This document shows positions 49,208 to 61,278 of a DNA stretch of 64,000 nt, one piece after another. Position 1 is the first letter of the stretch, and the number at the start of each line of letters is the position of its first letter. Under the pieces are notes generated by a model. It was not told the DNA's origin. It ran no database searches and saw only the letters and a program-made list of their open reading frames with translations. The DNA lies in NCBI GenBank assembly GCA_028583405.1, contig CM053256.1, positions 26,509,325-26,573,324 on the forward strand. The letters are read 5' to 3'. This DNA is from Pogonophryne albipinna (lineage: Eukaryota > Chordata > Actinopteri > Perciformes > Artedidraconidae). The position numbers were made by a program, and so were the translations under genes.

Positions 49208-50008
49208 ATGACCTCCTACATCAGTGTTCACCGAACGGGATGGGGAGGGACCTGCCTGGGGAGAGCTATAGGTGGGCGCTGGTCTCTAACAGAGACACGG
49301 CACAGCAACCTCCTAGAGCTAAGGGCAGTAGTGTTGGTCCTCCAGCATTTCAAACCCTTAATTCAGGGGAGACATGTAATGGTCAGGAGCGACAACAGCA
49401 CCACAGTGGCATATATCAACAGGCAGGGCGGAGTTTTTGTGGCTTTGTTGACCACAGCGGAGAAATTGTGGTTATGGGCTTCAGAGGTGGTGTTATCTCT
49501 GAGAGCCCTCCACATTCCGGGTCTGGAGAACAGGGGGGCCGACCTCATGTCGAGGGGCGGACCCCTGCCAGGCGAGTGGGCGCTTCACCCGGAGGTGGTG
49601 AAGTGGATCTGGGCCCGGTTCGGGAGAGCAGAGGTGGATCTGTTCGCCAGCCGGCGCAACAGCCACTGTGCTCTGTGGTTCTCCATGGCTTTGAGCGACG
49701 ACCCGCCCTTGGGGGGGGACGCGTCTGCACACGAGCCATGGCCAAGAAAGCTGCTCTACGCCTTTCCACCGCTGCGTCTCATTCTCCCTCTCCTGGGGAG
49801 AGTGAGGCGGGAACGTCTGTCAATCATCCTAGTAGCGCCGGATCGCGTCAGGGCGCCGTGGTACTCGGAGATGACACAGATGAAGGTGGGCCAGCCCTGG
49901 GCGCGTCCCCAGTTCTGGGGGGCGATGTCTCAAGAGGCAGGTGCAATCGGGGCATTACCCACTCTGGGCCAACCTCTCCAGGCTTGGCTCCTGAGAGGGA
50001 CAGGCTAA
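49208..50008 (+). pseudogene. DIRS RNase H and linker
   Basis: The frame includes RTGWGGTCLGRAIGGRWS, HSNLLELRAVVLVLQHF with the conserved Glu, and VRSDNSTTVAYINRQGG with Asp, then LHIPGLENRGADLMSRGG, all typical of DIRS RNase H. The first catalytic Asp expected before the TGWGG is lost at the left junction, and reverse transcriptase is absent. The rest (VDLFASRRNSHCALWFS to RAPWYSEM) is the region linking to the recombinase. An overlapping 364-codon frame is a shadow. Confidence 0.9.
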
Positions 50009-51487
50009 GACAGGGTGGATTGTCTGACAGCGTTATTCAGTCTATCCAGGCAGCTAGAGCGGGATCCACCACAGCCTGTTACAGGCCGAAGTGGCTGGGA
50101 TTCCTGCGATGGTTTGAGGAGCGAAAAATAGAGCCCCTATCTTGTGAATTGGGATCTATTTTTTTCGTACTTACAGTTATTGGTGGACAGAGGGCTTGCT
50201 CATTCCACAGTGAAAGTGTATGCAGCAGCCATCTCGTCCTGCCATGAGGGATTTGACGGCAGGTCAGCCTTTTCTCAGCCACTAATGTTGCGGTTTTTGC
50301 GGGGGGTCAGGAGGCTGCGCCCAGTAGAGGACGCCTCCGTCCCGCAGTGGGACCTGCCGTTGGTGCTCGAGGCAGCGTTTACGCCAGGGGGGCTTCTTGT
50401 CATTTGTTATTCAGCTCGGGACGCCCTGAACTCGAGCCGAGGGCGTCCAAAAATATTAATAATTCGAGAGAAGATCGAGAGTTTTTATCGCTTGAAATAA
50501 TGAAAAGGAAAAAGTACAAGGACATCCCTCTGTTGGAGGGGAGGAGTATTGAAGATCGTTTCCCCAACATCGGCGGTGCCTACTACAGGACAACACGGAA
50601 CGTGTGCGATTTGGACGCGATGAGCGGTGCTAGTGGAGCACGCGTGTGAGCTGCGAGTACCAGAACCTCGCAGTGGCGAAACTGAGGCTCCGTGGTAAAC
50701 TGTGGTAACATGAAGAGCCGTTTGGGAGCCGAAACAGCCGGCGCTTTAAGAGAGCCGAGCGAAATGATCCGGCTCACTAACTTAAAAGACAGTATCTATA
50801 AGGGACAGCTCAAGTCAAACTTCAACCCGCTCTCGGGGTGGACGCCCTCTCAGCCCTGTTCTGGCGGAAACACTGGCTCGAGGCTCTGGTCACAGAACCA
50901 TGAGCCTCTGGAGCTCTCCTCCCTGAAAGCACTGTCTTGGAAGACAGCTTTGCTACTTGCCTTAACGTCAGCCAAAAGAGTGTCCGAGTTAACCGCTCTA
51001 TCGGTGCACCGGAGTTGTTTAATGATCCGGGGTGACCAGAGCGGGGCGACACTCAGACCGAACCCCTGGTCGAGGGCTATTCAGTTGGGGGGCTTTAATC
51101 TTCCACCCCATAGTGGGGCGAGGGAGGCTAAATTATACCTCCTCTGCCCGGTGCGTGCGCTGGCATATTATGTGGAGCGCACGGCTGCCCTTAGACGCAC
51201 TGAACAGCTGTTTGTGTGCTTCGGGGGCGAGGTAACTGGGAAAGCTCTGTCCAAGAAACGCCTGGCCGGCTGGGTCTGCGAGTGCATTGCACATGCCTAC
51301 GGACAGGCGGGGAGAGCCTTCACCACGGGGGTCCGTGTCAACAGCGTTATTTAACGGCGTGAGTGTGGAGGACATATGCACGGCGGCGTCTTGGTCAACG
51401 CCAGTCCCCTTCATAAAGTTTTATCTCTTGGACATGTCTGGCTCCTTTTCATCGTCTGTGCTTGCTGGGGCAACACAGGACTGGTGA
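50009..51487 (+). pseudogene. DIRS tyrosine recombinase, interrupted
   Basis: The N-terminal core-binding part reads STTACYRPKWLGFLRWFEER and, after a frameshift near 50150, DRGLAHSTVKVYAAAISSCH. A 503-bp hAT (50373-50875) then interrupts it. The catalytic domain resumes with SSLKALSWKTALLLALTSAK and RVSEL, carrying the first catalytic Arg, and ends with EDICTAASWSTP and FIKFYLLDM, carrying the Tyr nucleophile. Near 51330-51350 a deletion and frame change removes the H-x-x-R motif expected between GVR and ALFNGVS. The enzyme would be inactive. Confidence 0.88.
50373..50875 (+). mobile_element. 503-bp hAT, copy 2 of the family at 1252-2548
   Basis: The exact duplication GCTCGAGG (50365-50372, 50876-50883) flanks ends CAGCGTTTACGCCAG and, inverted, CAGTGTTTCCGCCAG. 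The interior shares with copy 1 the segment around ACTCGAGCC(A/G)AGGGCGTCC and the KRKKxKDIPLLEG-like codons. Around 50417-50446 an 8-9-bp GGACGCCCT inverted repeat can form a hairpin. Confidence 0.88.
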
Positions 51488-52162
51488 AGAGGGAGGGGGG
51501 CTGTGGGTCAGTGGGCATCTGACCCCCCTCCCCGGGCGTAATGCGCTTAAGTGACGCGCACATGGGCCCATAGGGGCTGGGGGACTCTTTTCCCCCTGCT
51601 TTAGGGCAGGGGAGTCCTCCACGTCATAGCACACCTCCGCGGGGTAAGCACGTCAGGGTGTGCTCTGTCAGCCGTGGTGAGATGCGCGCGCATTCAGGTA
51701 GGCCCGCCCCGGGGCCGGCTACATCTAGAAAGTCTCAGTGGATGAATGCTTGCATGATAGGATCGAGGGGAGTACCCATAGAGTCCAGTAGAGGGCTCCG
51801 CCTGTGTTTATATAACAAGGGTTACCATAAATAACCCCTCGTTATTTTTCCAAAGAAAAAAAGCAATTCCAATTTATCAGCTCTTTGGGACATCGGGATT
51901 TACTATTCCTAGAATAACTACAGTCTAGTTAATATTTTCTTTATTAAAGATGTATAATTTCACCTACCAGCAAATACATACACAGTACTGGCCCAGCACA
52001 ATCAGAGGAGTAAAGTCAAATAAGCCTGGGTCCAGCAGGAGTCCATAACAATAAAGTCACAGCTGGCAGAAGTGAAGTTGTTGTAGCTAAGGTTTAACCC
52101 ACACATTGGCATCAAGCTTAATTATCTTAGAAAATTCCAATTCATGTTTCTATCAGCAAAAT

Positions 52163-52732
52163 CAATAGAGTGGTGCAGTAATGAATCCAAAAACCCACAA
52201 AAGACAGCAATTGACCAAATCCAGTTCCACTGTCTCTGTTTTAACTTGTTCGTGGTACGATGTCTGAAGTAAGGTCTGTGGTTAACACAAGCTGAATAGA
52301 TTTTCATATTTTGTTGTTCGATATATGTCATAATATGGCAGTAAATACCCCACTCGTGATCCAGCTTCTATGCATCATTAAAAACAGCGGTTTCATCAAG
52401 TGACTAAATAAACGACTAAACGTCATCACGCCAACACGAGTTTGCTCTTAGCTTAGTGGTGGCAATGTGAAGTAATGCGACTGTGATGCAATACAGTTTT
52501 TATAGCCTAAATTTAGCTTTTTATTTCTGCTGATTGCATTTAAGTGGTGTTAATATTCTGCAATTTTTCTGTTGAAGAAAACCAGACGAGTACCATAAAC
52601 GTTTGTTTGGCACAATGCTTATTTTCTGCAATGTGAAGAAATCCAATGGGGAAATCCTATTGCTTTTTGTCGAGGGAGCCCTATTGGTGCTAACTTCCCA
52701 GTCGGCGTACAAAAATACGCACCACTCTATTG
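52163..52732. mobile_element. Foldback-like element, lyplal1 intron 4
   Basis: CAATAGAGTGGTGC (52163-52176) and its exact inverse (52719-52732) bound the segment. The interior shares an AAGGTCTGTGGTTAACAC motif and a CAAAAATACG...CACCACTCTATT end with copies near 40562, 41555 and 61379. Confidence 0.65.
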
Positions 52733-52806
52733 TTCGTGAATTCACGAGTTATACAAGTTACAATTCATTCCTTTGATTTTACAGAAACTGATGGCTGGTG
52801 ATGTAC

Positions 52807-52922
52807 CTGATAAGCAGCAGAGTCCTTGTTGAGGAAGCTGGAAAGTGCAAAAACTCCCGCTACATCAGGATGGTACCGACACGCCAGGTGGAGCGCCATG
52901 GCTCCGCCCATCGAGAACCCCC
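52807..52922 (-). CDS. lyplal1: lyplal1 exon 4, nucleophile exon
   Basis: 116 bases, entered in phase 1 and ending on a codon boundary (CAG before GT). It completes [20 protein letters not shown], where the Ser of G-x-S-x-G is the catalytic nucleophile, and continues [19 protein letters not shown]. Splice sites AG at 52923-52924 and GT at 52805-52806 fit. Confidence 0.95.
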
Positions 52923-53973
52923 CTTTGGTTAGGGACAAAAGAGAAAAGATCATCAGCTGGGAGCAATAAGGTAATTCTGGGAGCAGTTTTTTCTTCGGAA
53001 CAGTAAGTATAAGTTTGATATAAAAAGTAATAAACATATTCATCTCCATATAAGGAACTCTAAGTGAGGGCACTTTAAGCAGTCTGTGGTGGAGAATCCT
53101 TCACTTTAAAAGAAAAACATTAAGATGGATAGTACTCCTCAGTTCCACATCATCACTTTTTATTTTTGCCTTAGTATATGCAGCCAGTTTCATGAGTCTG
53201 TCCTTAATCTCACACAGCTGGGTACATCTGGGCACACTGTGCACATCTGGGAAAGTGTGCAAGTACCCATCATCCTGTCAGAGAGTGGAGGAACGAGGGA
53301 GAGTGAAAACAGAGCGGGAGGAACAGATGAAGAGGAGAGGTGGAATTCACAGGTCTCGCCCAACAAGTCAAATCAAACTGACATGCAGCGATCTGAGCTA
53401 TGGTTTAGGGAACGGACCGGTGTGTGTGTACGTGTGTTTGCTTGTCCACACTTATTCAAATAAAGCAAAAATACTATCCGATTAAAATGATGAGCCTGGG
53501 ATAATGCTGCTGCCAATTAAAAACCGACAGAAGGAAATTCAACAATACCTAAGGGAGATTGCAGATATAAAAATGTACTTAGGGTGATCAGGTGCCGACA
53601 AGTCACATGTGGAACAAAGAGTCACACAGGCCACACCCATAAGTAAATAAATATTTAGTTGATTGATTGACATCTGACACAGCTAATGGTAGCCTTCTCT
53701 CTCTTTCTAGACCACCATTGGACAAGGGCCAAGTTTCGACTTGCTGAGCAACTGTCAATCAAATGCAGGACATCGTCTTAATTTTTGGGACATGGGAAAA
53801 ATTATTAAAATGCTGTGCGGTCCCGCACAAAGCTGGAAATATACAGCATGATTATATCAGTCAATTTAACAATTAAAAATAAGCATCAAGCACAAAAAAA
53901 TCCAAAAGTTGTTGCCGTCAGTACGGACCATTACTGTCATCCCTAGCCGTGCCGAGCAGTGCGTACCGTCAAT

Positions 53974-54755
53974 CAGGGCCGGCCCTGACCAATTTGCTGC
54001 CCTAGGCAAGATTTTAGCTGGCGCCCCCCCCCCAAAATGCAGACACTCACTATGACTCGCGCATGCATGCACGTGCACGGTTGTGGCATGACCACCAAAA
54101 CAGAAATATATGGACACAAGATGTGTGCAAATGTATTTAGTATCCTATCCATTTGAACATGATTTAAGTGGGGGGTGGACCTAACCTCCTCTAGGGGGGG
54201 TCCGGGGGCATGCTCCCCCGGGAAGATTATTATTTTTTAATATTGAAGTTAAAAGCATCAATCTGGTGCACTTGGTGCTGAGGTTAGCCTCTCAGTCTTT
54301 CAGGAGAGAGCTCTCTAAAAAGCTCTCCCCCCTGCGGCCGCTTACACAGTAAATTCCAATGTTAATAAAAGCTGTATACGTTTTTTGGCTGTTTGATTTA
54401 TTTTAAATTAACAGAAATACAAAATTAAAAACTATAATTGCACACTAAAACCATTATTTCCAAAAAAGAACTATTTCACATAAACCTCTGGTTTTTAATG
54501 GGGCTGGGGCAGTTCAACTTGATTTTTTTGGGGGGGGGGTACGCCATAGTTTTTGGGCGCTGTACGCAATATAGGCGTGGTTCTGTTAGTATAACATAAT
54601 AAGATGTACTTTGTTGATCCAAAATCGGGAAATTGTGTTGTTATGAAATAAAATAAATAATGTTTTTTTAATTTCTAATTTTTTTTTTGGCGCCCCCCAT
54701 AGATTGATGCGCCCTTAGCATTCGCCTATGCTGCCTATGCCAAGGGCCGGCCCTG
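53974..54755. mobile_element. 782-bp non-autonomous hAT, lyplal1 intron 3
   Basis: The ends CAGGGCCGGCCCTG on the left and AGGGCCGGCCCTG on the right are flanked by the exact 8-bp duplication CCGTCAAT (53966-53973, 54756-54763). A GGCGCCCCCCC-rich stretch near each end is another subterminal inverted repeat. No coding region. Confidence 0.92.
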
Positions 54756-54789
54756 CCGTCAATGAAGGTTCTTTTTATGTAAATACTAC

Positions 54790-55500
54790 ACATACATACA
54801 CTCACCAGCCACTTTATTATGTTCACCTTGCTGGTACAGGGTTGGACCCCCTTTTGCCTTCAGATCTGCCTTAATTTTAGTGGCATAGACTCAACAAGGT
54901 TTGGAAACTGCTGCACATCCATGATGCAAATCTCTCGTTCCACCACGTCCCAAAGGTGCTCTATAGGATTTAGATCTGGTGACTGTGGAGGCCATTTGAG
55001 AACAGTTAACATATGTCATGTTCAAGAAACCAGTTTGATATAATTTGAGCTTTGTGACATGGCGTGTTGTCCTGCTGGAAGTAGCCATCAGAAGATGGGA
55101 ACACTGTGGTCATAAAGGGATGGACATGGTCAGCAACAATACTCAGGTATTATTAAAACTATGCTCAATTGGTACTAAGGGGCCCAAAGTATGCCAATAA
55201 AATATCCCCCACACCATTACATTACATGTTACTTTTTAGACGCTTTTATCCAAAGTGACTTACATACTCAATACTGTGGGCAATCCCCACAGGAGCAATT
55301 TGGGGTGAAGTGTCTCAGGGACACAACGACATGCTGACTGCAGTGGGGTTTGAACCTGTGCTCCCCTGATCCGAACACCAACGCACTAATCCACTGCCTC
55401 CCATTACACCACCACCTTCAGCCTGAACCGTTAATACAAGGCAGTATGGATCCATGCTTTCATGTTGTTTACGCCAAATTCTGACCCTGATGTCAATAGA
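54790..55500 (-). pseudogene. Tc1/mariner-like transposase remnant
   Basis: The minus strand carries codons resembling [12 protein letters not shown] near 54965 and [16 protein letters not shown] to its left, the Glu end of a Tc1-type DDE domain. The plus-strand phrase CACTTTATTATGTTCACCTT marks the end of a family widespread in fish. The copy is degenerate and truncated, and is split by a SINE at 55211-55406. Confidence 0.65.
55211..55406 (-). mobile_element. tRNA-derived SINE, lyplal1 intron 3
   Basis: Read on the minus strand, a B-box-like AGGTTCAAACCCC lies near 55345 and a LINE-type tail with AAGTCACTTTGGATAAAAGC near 55240. CCATTAC-like repeats flank it, and it interrupts the Tc1-like remnant. 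A close copy is at 57594-57777. Confidence 0.7.
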
Positions 55501-56822
55501 CTTAAGAAGTAAAGCGTCTTGCACCCCCACACACTCTCCACGCTAAACACCTCCACACAGCCGACCTCCTCAAAAACCTTTTCCATGGAAACTTGTGGCG
55601 ATTGTCAGTGCGTGGGCGGGGGTCATGCCGAGTGACTCCACTGAGTATTTATAGTTCATGACAAAATGTTATGATTTAGTAAGATAATATTTCAGCAGCT
55701 TCCCAGGAGCATGTGTTTTTTCACTCACTTTTCTCTGGAGTCCAGTCTTTCATGCACCCCCCCCCCCCCCCTCACACACACCACAGTGTTCCTGTATAGT
55801 TCTATATTTCAGGGCTGCTGGGGGGTTCACCCTTTTCCCAACACTCTCAGCGGTTTCCTCTTTCATGTGCAGCCTTCACTGGGGGACATTAAAACCCTTG
55901 ATGGCCTCCCATAAGTTTCCTGTGAGAACTCTTACCTTGCCTCAGCCATAATGTTTTTAGTACTTGATACTAGTGCTTTCACTCCATTGTTATTTATACG
56001 TGAACTTGATAAGCAGAATATTTGAGGCAAAGAGCTTTTTAGGACCTGAGAACCCGCCCTGAAAACCTTTTTAATCTCGGCTGGCAGCATATGAAAGAAC
56101 ACTGTAACCTGATGAAGTGCATTCTTTATTTTATATCATGACAGAGGGAGTGAGGAACAGCCAGGCTCTGTGTGTGTGTGTGTCGTGATCCAGTGAGAGA
56201 GCCAGCAGAGACTGTGAGGATGCTCTCTGTCAGCCTCTCACTCCCTGACTAAAGGAGTTCACTTTTTTCTAAGATAGTAAATTGTTATTGTGTTTCTTTA
56301 TTTAAGTACAGAGTTGGAGTCAGGAAAGGTTAGTCAACTTAGCTTAGCATAAAGACTGGAATCAGGTGGAATTAGAAAGCCTGACTATGTCAAAGGTTAA
56401 AAAATACATCTCCATACACCTGACGCTCAAGCTCATTGATTAACATTGTATCCTGTTTAAGCCATACAGAAACGCGTTACGGTACCTGATTGGTCAGAAC
56501 CAAAATACCAATTAGCTGCATGACAAACGGTGCCACTATCTGCACAAAGACAGATCTTGACTTCTCCAAGGGAAGCCAAGATAATATTTTTTTTACAAAA
56601 AAAACTGTTGAACGATGTATTGATTACGTCTTTTGGGGTGGGCTAAAAAAACAGTAAAGCTCCCAAATCGATGTTCTTTTAAATGTGTTTTTATGTCATT
56701 CTTTTTCACTTCTGAGTAGCTCAAGGACTATAGGTATACAGTTCTTACAGCAAAAGAACAAATAGCTATTTTGTTTTCACATTTCACATGCAGCAGAAGT
56801 GAAGTGAAAACCAGATCCATAC
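55501..56822. other. lyplal1 intron 3, unassigned part
   Basis: Intronic sequence with a C run near 55757-55770 and a short GT repeat near 56172. I recognise no element or RNA gene. Confidence 0.5.
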
Positions 56823-56992
56823 CGATGACGATCCTGTGTTTGGGGATCCCAGCGTTGACCTCGCCCTGAATGATTAACCCCAGAGAGTTGCACATGTCGT
56901 CTATGGACTCTCGGTCCTCGGGGCAGTCCCTCGAGATCTTGTGACGGTCAAACCAGACAGTAGACAGAGCCCCTCGCATAGGGGTGTACGGC
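56823..56992 (-). CDS. lyplal1: lyplal1 exon 3
   Basis: 170 bases between AG and GT, entered in phase 2. It encodes PYTPMRGALSTVWFDRHKIS then DCPEDRESIDDMCNSLG and NAGIPKHRIVIG, with the conserved NVWFD-like and RI(L/V)IGG motifs of the acyl-protein thioesterase / LYPLAL1 family. It leaves one base of a Gly codon completed in exon 4. Confidence 0.94.
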
Positions 56993-57244
56993 CTGATGGC
57001 ATCAAGATGAGGGTCAGTGTTCTGCTACATGGCTGCAGCTTTACTAGAGGCAAACTTGTATAATTAATGCAGTAAGAATAATATAAATGAAAAATGGGAC
57101 AATGAAAACTTGTATTTCCTCCATAATGTTCCAACTACAAAGACCTTTTAAAGACATTACGTTTGAACTTACATTATCCAATGTAATTGATGAAGTTGAC
57201 AAAAAAAAAACATTGATATTTGATTTAGTCTAATCTAGACATAC

Positions 57245-57344
57245 CGAGCTGGAGCTGTGGGGTAAATGATCCGGATGTGGTTGAAGGACAGATCCGGCTC
57301 AGTCACATCTCGAACCCAGGCTCTCAGCCCCCGTCCAGTGTCGC
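57245..57344 (-). CDS. lyplal1: lyplal1 exon 2
   Basis: 100 bases. Together with the last base of exon 1 it encodes [14 protein letters not shown], then [16 protein letters not shown]. The GD(T/S)G and IIYPTAP motifs are typical of the family; this part forms the oxyanion side and early core of the alpha/beta fold. Confidence 0.94.
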
Positions 57345-57593
57345 CTGCACATTGAAATCAAACAAAATTATACTACAAAAAATGCACGGCAGTTCATTTG
57401 ACCATATGGAATCCATGATGGTTAATTTTAAAGCATTTACTTGTAGAAGAGGGTATATTAAAACACATATGACTGCAGCTTGGATTAGGTACTGTATGTG
57501 AACATGGCTAACACCTCCAGTATATTAAAATAGTAAAGAGAATTGGATATCAGTTATGTATTGCTAATGTTAACAATAATTTAGGTTAGGTAT

Positions 57594-57777
57594 AGTTACA
57601 TTACATGTCACTTGTTAGACGCTTTTATCCAAAGTGACTTACATACTCAATATGGACAATCCCCACAGGAGCAATTTTGGGGTGAAGTGTCTCAGGGACA
57701 CAACGACATGCTGACTGCAGTGGGGTTTGAACCTGTTCCGAACACCAATGCTCAACCCACTGCACCACACGCATAGT
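57594..57777 (-). mobile_element. tRNA-derived SINE, lyplal1 intron 1
   Basis: It is closely related to 55211-55406 and in the same orientation, with the AGGTTCAAACCCC B-box-like motif near 57730 and the AAGTCACTTTGGATAAAAGC tail near 57635. Confidence 0.7.
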
Positions 57778-57857
57778 TGACAGTTTATTTTTGTAAGAAT
57801 AGAATTGCGATATAAGAAATAACAGCGTCAAATGTATAACCGCAGAATAATGGGAGG

Positions 57858-58876
57858 TAGGCATGTCGCGATAATAGATAAATTGACTTATCGTACGATA
57901 AATAAAAATGGACTCGATAACTTTTCTGAGCTCGATAAATTGCCGTTTACATAAGGATGTGACCAGCATTTTAGCTAGGAGCGCTGTGGCTGCCGGCCAC
58001 GCGCGCTGTGAGGGGCGGGGCTGACACACAGCAGCCAAATTAATAATATAGCGACAAGCGGGAGACAACGTGTGATTTACTCGCGGGGAATTTAAAGTGA
58101 AATGGAATTGGTTACAAAACCTAACTACACATCTCGATTCTCCGGTGTGGCAGTATTTTGGATTCAAGCCAAATCAACGAGGCGAACCAACGGACTTGAA
58201 TGAGCCGGGCGGTGTGTCGCATTTGTTTAAAAAAGGTAGCGACAAAAGCAGGCAATACCACGCATTTTAAACTACACCTAAAACACAACCACCCCATTCC
58301 GTTTTCCCAGCTGGGAGCAAACACGGCAGCTGGAGATGGAGAGCCCCCACCTTCCCGACAGTTTACAATCAAAGATTCATTTGCCCGACGATGCAAACAT
58401 GTTGGTGTTTCTTGCTCGAAAACTTTGAAAAACAGATTTGGATATGGCCTGTTGAGGCATATGGGTCTTTGACAGTGGACTGTACACTTGACTGTTGTTT
58501 TAAGGAGGTTTTTTTTGTTTGTGAGATAATATAAATATATATATTATATATAGATAGAGAGAGCTCTGTTTTCCAGCCTGACTCTATTTAATTTATTGTT
58601 TTGGTTGTGTGTGATTTAATTATTAAATGTATTATAATTTGTTTTATTTATTATATATAATTTATATATTTTAATATTATTTCACATTTCATTTGCAATG
58701 TTGAATGTTCAATAAAAAGTTATGTTTGAAAGGATGTACTTGAATTATTATTATATATTATCATTATGTCAGTGGTCTAAAATGGTCTTACAACGGTGCC
58801 GACAATATTATCGTTTATCGCAATAATTTCCAGAAAAATGTATCGTCCAACAAAATTAATTATCGTGACAGGCCTA
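57858..58876 (+). mobile_element. 1-kb hAT carrying only a BED finger
   Basis: The ends TAGGCATGTCGCGATAAT and, inverted, TAGGCCTGTCACGATAAT are flanked by the exact 8-bp duplication ATGGGAGG (57850-57857, 58877-58884). Subterminal TTATCG repeats occur on both sides. The only coding region is a BED-type finger. It lies in lyplal1 intron 1. Confidence 0.93.
58100..58472 (+). pseudogene. BED zinc finger of a ZBED-like hAT
   Basis: Codons for SPVWQYFGFKPNQRGE give the aromatic start of a BED domain; a frame change near 58200 precedes AVCRICLKKVATKAGNTTHF then KLHLKHNHP, giving C-x2-C and the H-x-H side. The C-terminal frame ends at 58472 after LLRHMGL. Transposase catalytic sequence is absent. 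Confidence 0.7.
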
Positions 58877-59113
58877 ATGGGAGGATAACATAACAATAAA
58901 AGAAATGACAGTGTTCACTATCAAGACCCTATCAATATTGCAAATGCATGTAAAATGCATACCAAGCCAATGTTTGATCTTTTGAAGAAATGTATCTTAA
59001 ACAGTTAATGTCTTTCGTTTTTTGTAAAGCACTTTGAATTGCCTTGTGTTGAAAGGTGCTATATAAATAAACTTGCCTTGCCTTGCCTAAACAGGGTTTA
59101 GATGAGGTAGTCC

Positions 59114-61220
59114 CAGGGGCGGATCTACGGGGGGCAAGGGGGGGCAGCTGCCCCCCCACTGTAGAGCCTTGCCCCCCCAGCTGCCCCCCTAACTTTTGTT
59201 TCCCTAAAACTGTACTAAAACAAACCTACACTATTTCCACAAGCTTCTCAAGCAACGAAACAAGCATTACATTAGTTAAAAGTGAATCATTTTAAATATC
59301 ATTTTAGGCCCGTTAAAAACGCAGCTACGGCCCTGCATTAAACTGCGGAGCGGCGTTCACACAGACCGCGGCTCACAGAGCTGCAGAGAGGGAGCGAGCT
59401 GTCCCAGCGCCTATGGGTCAGCTTCCCCTGGGAGCATTTCCCCTTCCACTAGTTTTGTTTTTACTAAGGACGAAAGCTTGAAACTAAATATTAATAAAAC
59501 GCTGCCGTTTGAATCGATAGCGTTTAACAGATGGGCGCTGTTTGGGGCGTTATGTTACAAAATACTACGCAGACAGCGTTAGCTGGGAGATCGATCACTT
59601 TGCTAAACTATGCGGTAGCCTACTATTAAATCCACGTAAACTACACATCACAGCAATGAGGCCAGATCAATGAAACCATGATGCATCCTTTACCGTAAAA
59701 ACTGGATCTAAACACAGCTGCCTGTGTGCGCTTGATAAATACTTTCTGATGATATGCTACTTATTAGCTAGGCTACATGGCCCTAACGTGTAAAGTTATA
59801 CAAGCATTTGTACCAGTGCTTTTCACAAGTAGACTCTTGCAGGCCAGAGTATAGGAGTGATTCAACAACAACAAAAATACATATCTGAGAAGAGATCAGG
59901 AAGAACAGAAAGAGGAAAAGGAAAAGAGAGTTCACTGAAGAGACCAGGAGGGTCAGAGCAGGAGGAAGAGGAGGAGATGAAGACATTAGTGAAGAAGAAG
60001 AAATGTATGTGAGGAATAAAGATGAAGTATCAGAAAGAGAAACTGAGGCAGGGATCAGGAGGCAGATGAAACTCCAGCTGGACCACATGGTATGTTCTTA
60101 TTCTCCTTACATATTCCATTACAGCAGCACAATCTAGCAGCTCTTAGTATTGACAATTATTGATTGAAATGTGTTGCTGCACAGGTCACCTTTAGCTCTC
60201 TGAAGAGATGGGTCATGTCATTTGTGTACTTAATTATAACTAAGTACTTACAGTATGCAGAATTAGAGTATTCTCTGAATCGGGTGCCTTTTGGGTCTTT
60301 ATATCTTTGAAAAATTAAACCAAAATGTTTGGTCATAACATCTGGTAGTGGACTACTTACATTTTCCCACCCCAGGCACAAAATATAAATAATTACTAGG
60401 AATTTACTTGAAAAAATTTAACAGGGTTGAAGTTTTTGACAAAAAGTAGCCATGATACCTTGTTTAGCTAAGATATGGCACCACATGGAAATCAAGGACA
60501 TTACAAAACTGTAATATTTTGCAAAACTATTGTTTATTTTGTAATAAACAATTATTTACTATTATTAATTCATATAACAGAGTTGAAATGTTGAGCTTGT
60601 CAATCTTAATCTGAAAATACAAAAACTGAAATATAGGTAAGAGAAGAAACTGAGACTTTTGTGATGTAATTCCCTCAATGCAGATCACCCATGGACTGAT
60701 CCATTATTTTAATAGGAGGGTAAATGGTTTGGCGTGACAGGGTTGAAACAAACTGAGGGACTTGTGTCAATATTGCAATTTCATAGATAATTCAAGTATT
60801 TTTTCAGAATTTATTTTTGATCAGTTAAAGTTGACAACCATATGATTATATTAGCAGCAACATTTTGGAATAATTGGCCATTTTGATTGGTTTAATATTA
60901 AATTAATATGTAATAATGCTTAGTGAGCATTTTTTTTGTAATGCAAAACAACCTGTTCCATTAATTAATTGCTTTAAAATACATTTTGTAGTTTCCTTTC
61001 ATTTAAAATTATTGAAGTAAGCTTGGGGGACTCAAAGGGCACCCGATTGTTTGTCTGAACACCTTGTTTCTCTTGTGCATTAAGAACACTTGTGAATTAA
61101 CAATAAATAGGTTATATACAGTGTAAAATACCACGTACTGTCTGCCCTCCCATGCCACCCTGGCATGACCTCTTGCCACCCCTTTGCCACCCCATGTAAA
61201 ATGTTCTAGAACCGCCACTG
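59114..61220 (+). mobile_element. 2.1-kb hAT, lyplal1 intron 1
   Basis: The ends CAGGGGCGGATCTACGG and, inverted, CAGTGGCGGTTCTAGAA are flanked by the exact 8-bp duplication GGTAGTCC (59106-59113, 61221-61228). The left end is followed by repeats of GCCCCCC. One exon-like open segment lies at 59889-60089. Most of the rest is AT-rich. Confidence 0.92.
59889..60089 (+). pseudogene. Possible hAT N-terminal exon
   Basis: The open segment encodes RKRKRKREFTEET, then an acidic stretch DEDISEEEEMYV and IRRQMKLQLDHM, and ends at a GT donor. A TGA lies directly upstream in frame. The basic-then-acidic composition fits the N-terminus of an hAT protein, but no domain is diagnostic. Confidence 0.35.
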
Positions 61221-61278
61221 GGTAGTCCAGAATAAAAAAAAACTGCTATCATTATTATGGAAAAGTCTTTACACATGG

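Larger units (their letters stand above)
48955..51845 (+). mobile_element. DIRS-type retrotransposon, internally deleted
   Basis: Inverted terminal repeats of about 130 bp (left about 48970-49098, right about 51677-51806, sharing CCTACCTGAATGCGCGCGCA) flank a plus-strand RNase H and tyrosine recombinase. DIRS elements use the recombinase, not an integrase, for insertion. Gag and reverse transcriptase are missing, and a 503-bp hAT sits in the recombinase. The right end extends further out than the left. The element lies in lyplal1 intron 4, opposite in orientation to the gene. Confidence 0.9.

Noticed and set aside
49153..50247. A 364-codon frame overlapping the DIRS RNase H
   Set aside because: The overlapping frame carries all RNase H motifs; this one has low-complexity Gly/Arg content and no domain.
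59783..60088. Minus-strand Ser/Leu-rich 101-codon frame
   Set aside because: It is the shadow of a purine-rich plus-strand segment inside an hAT.
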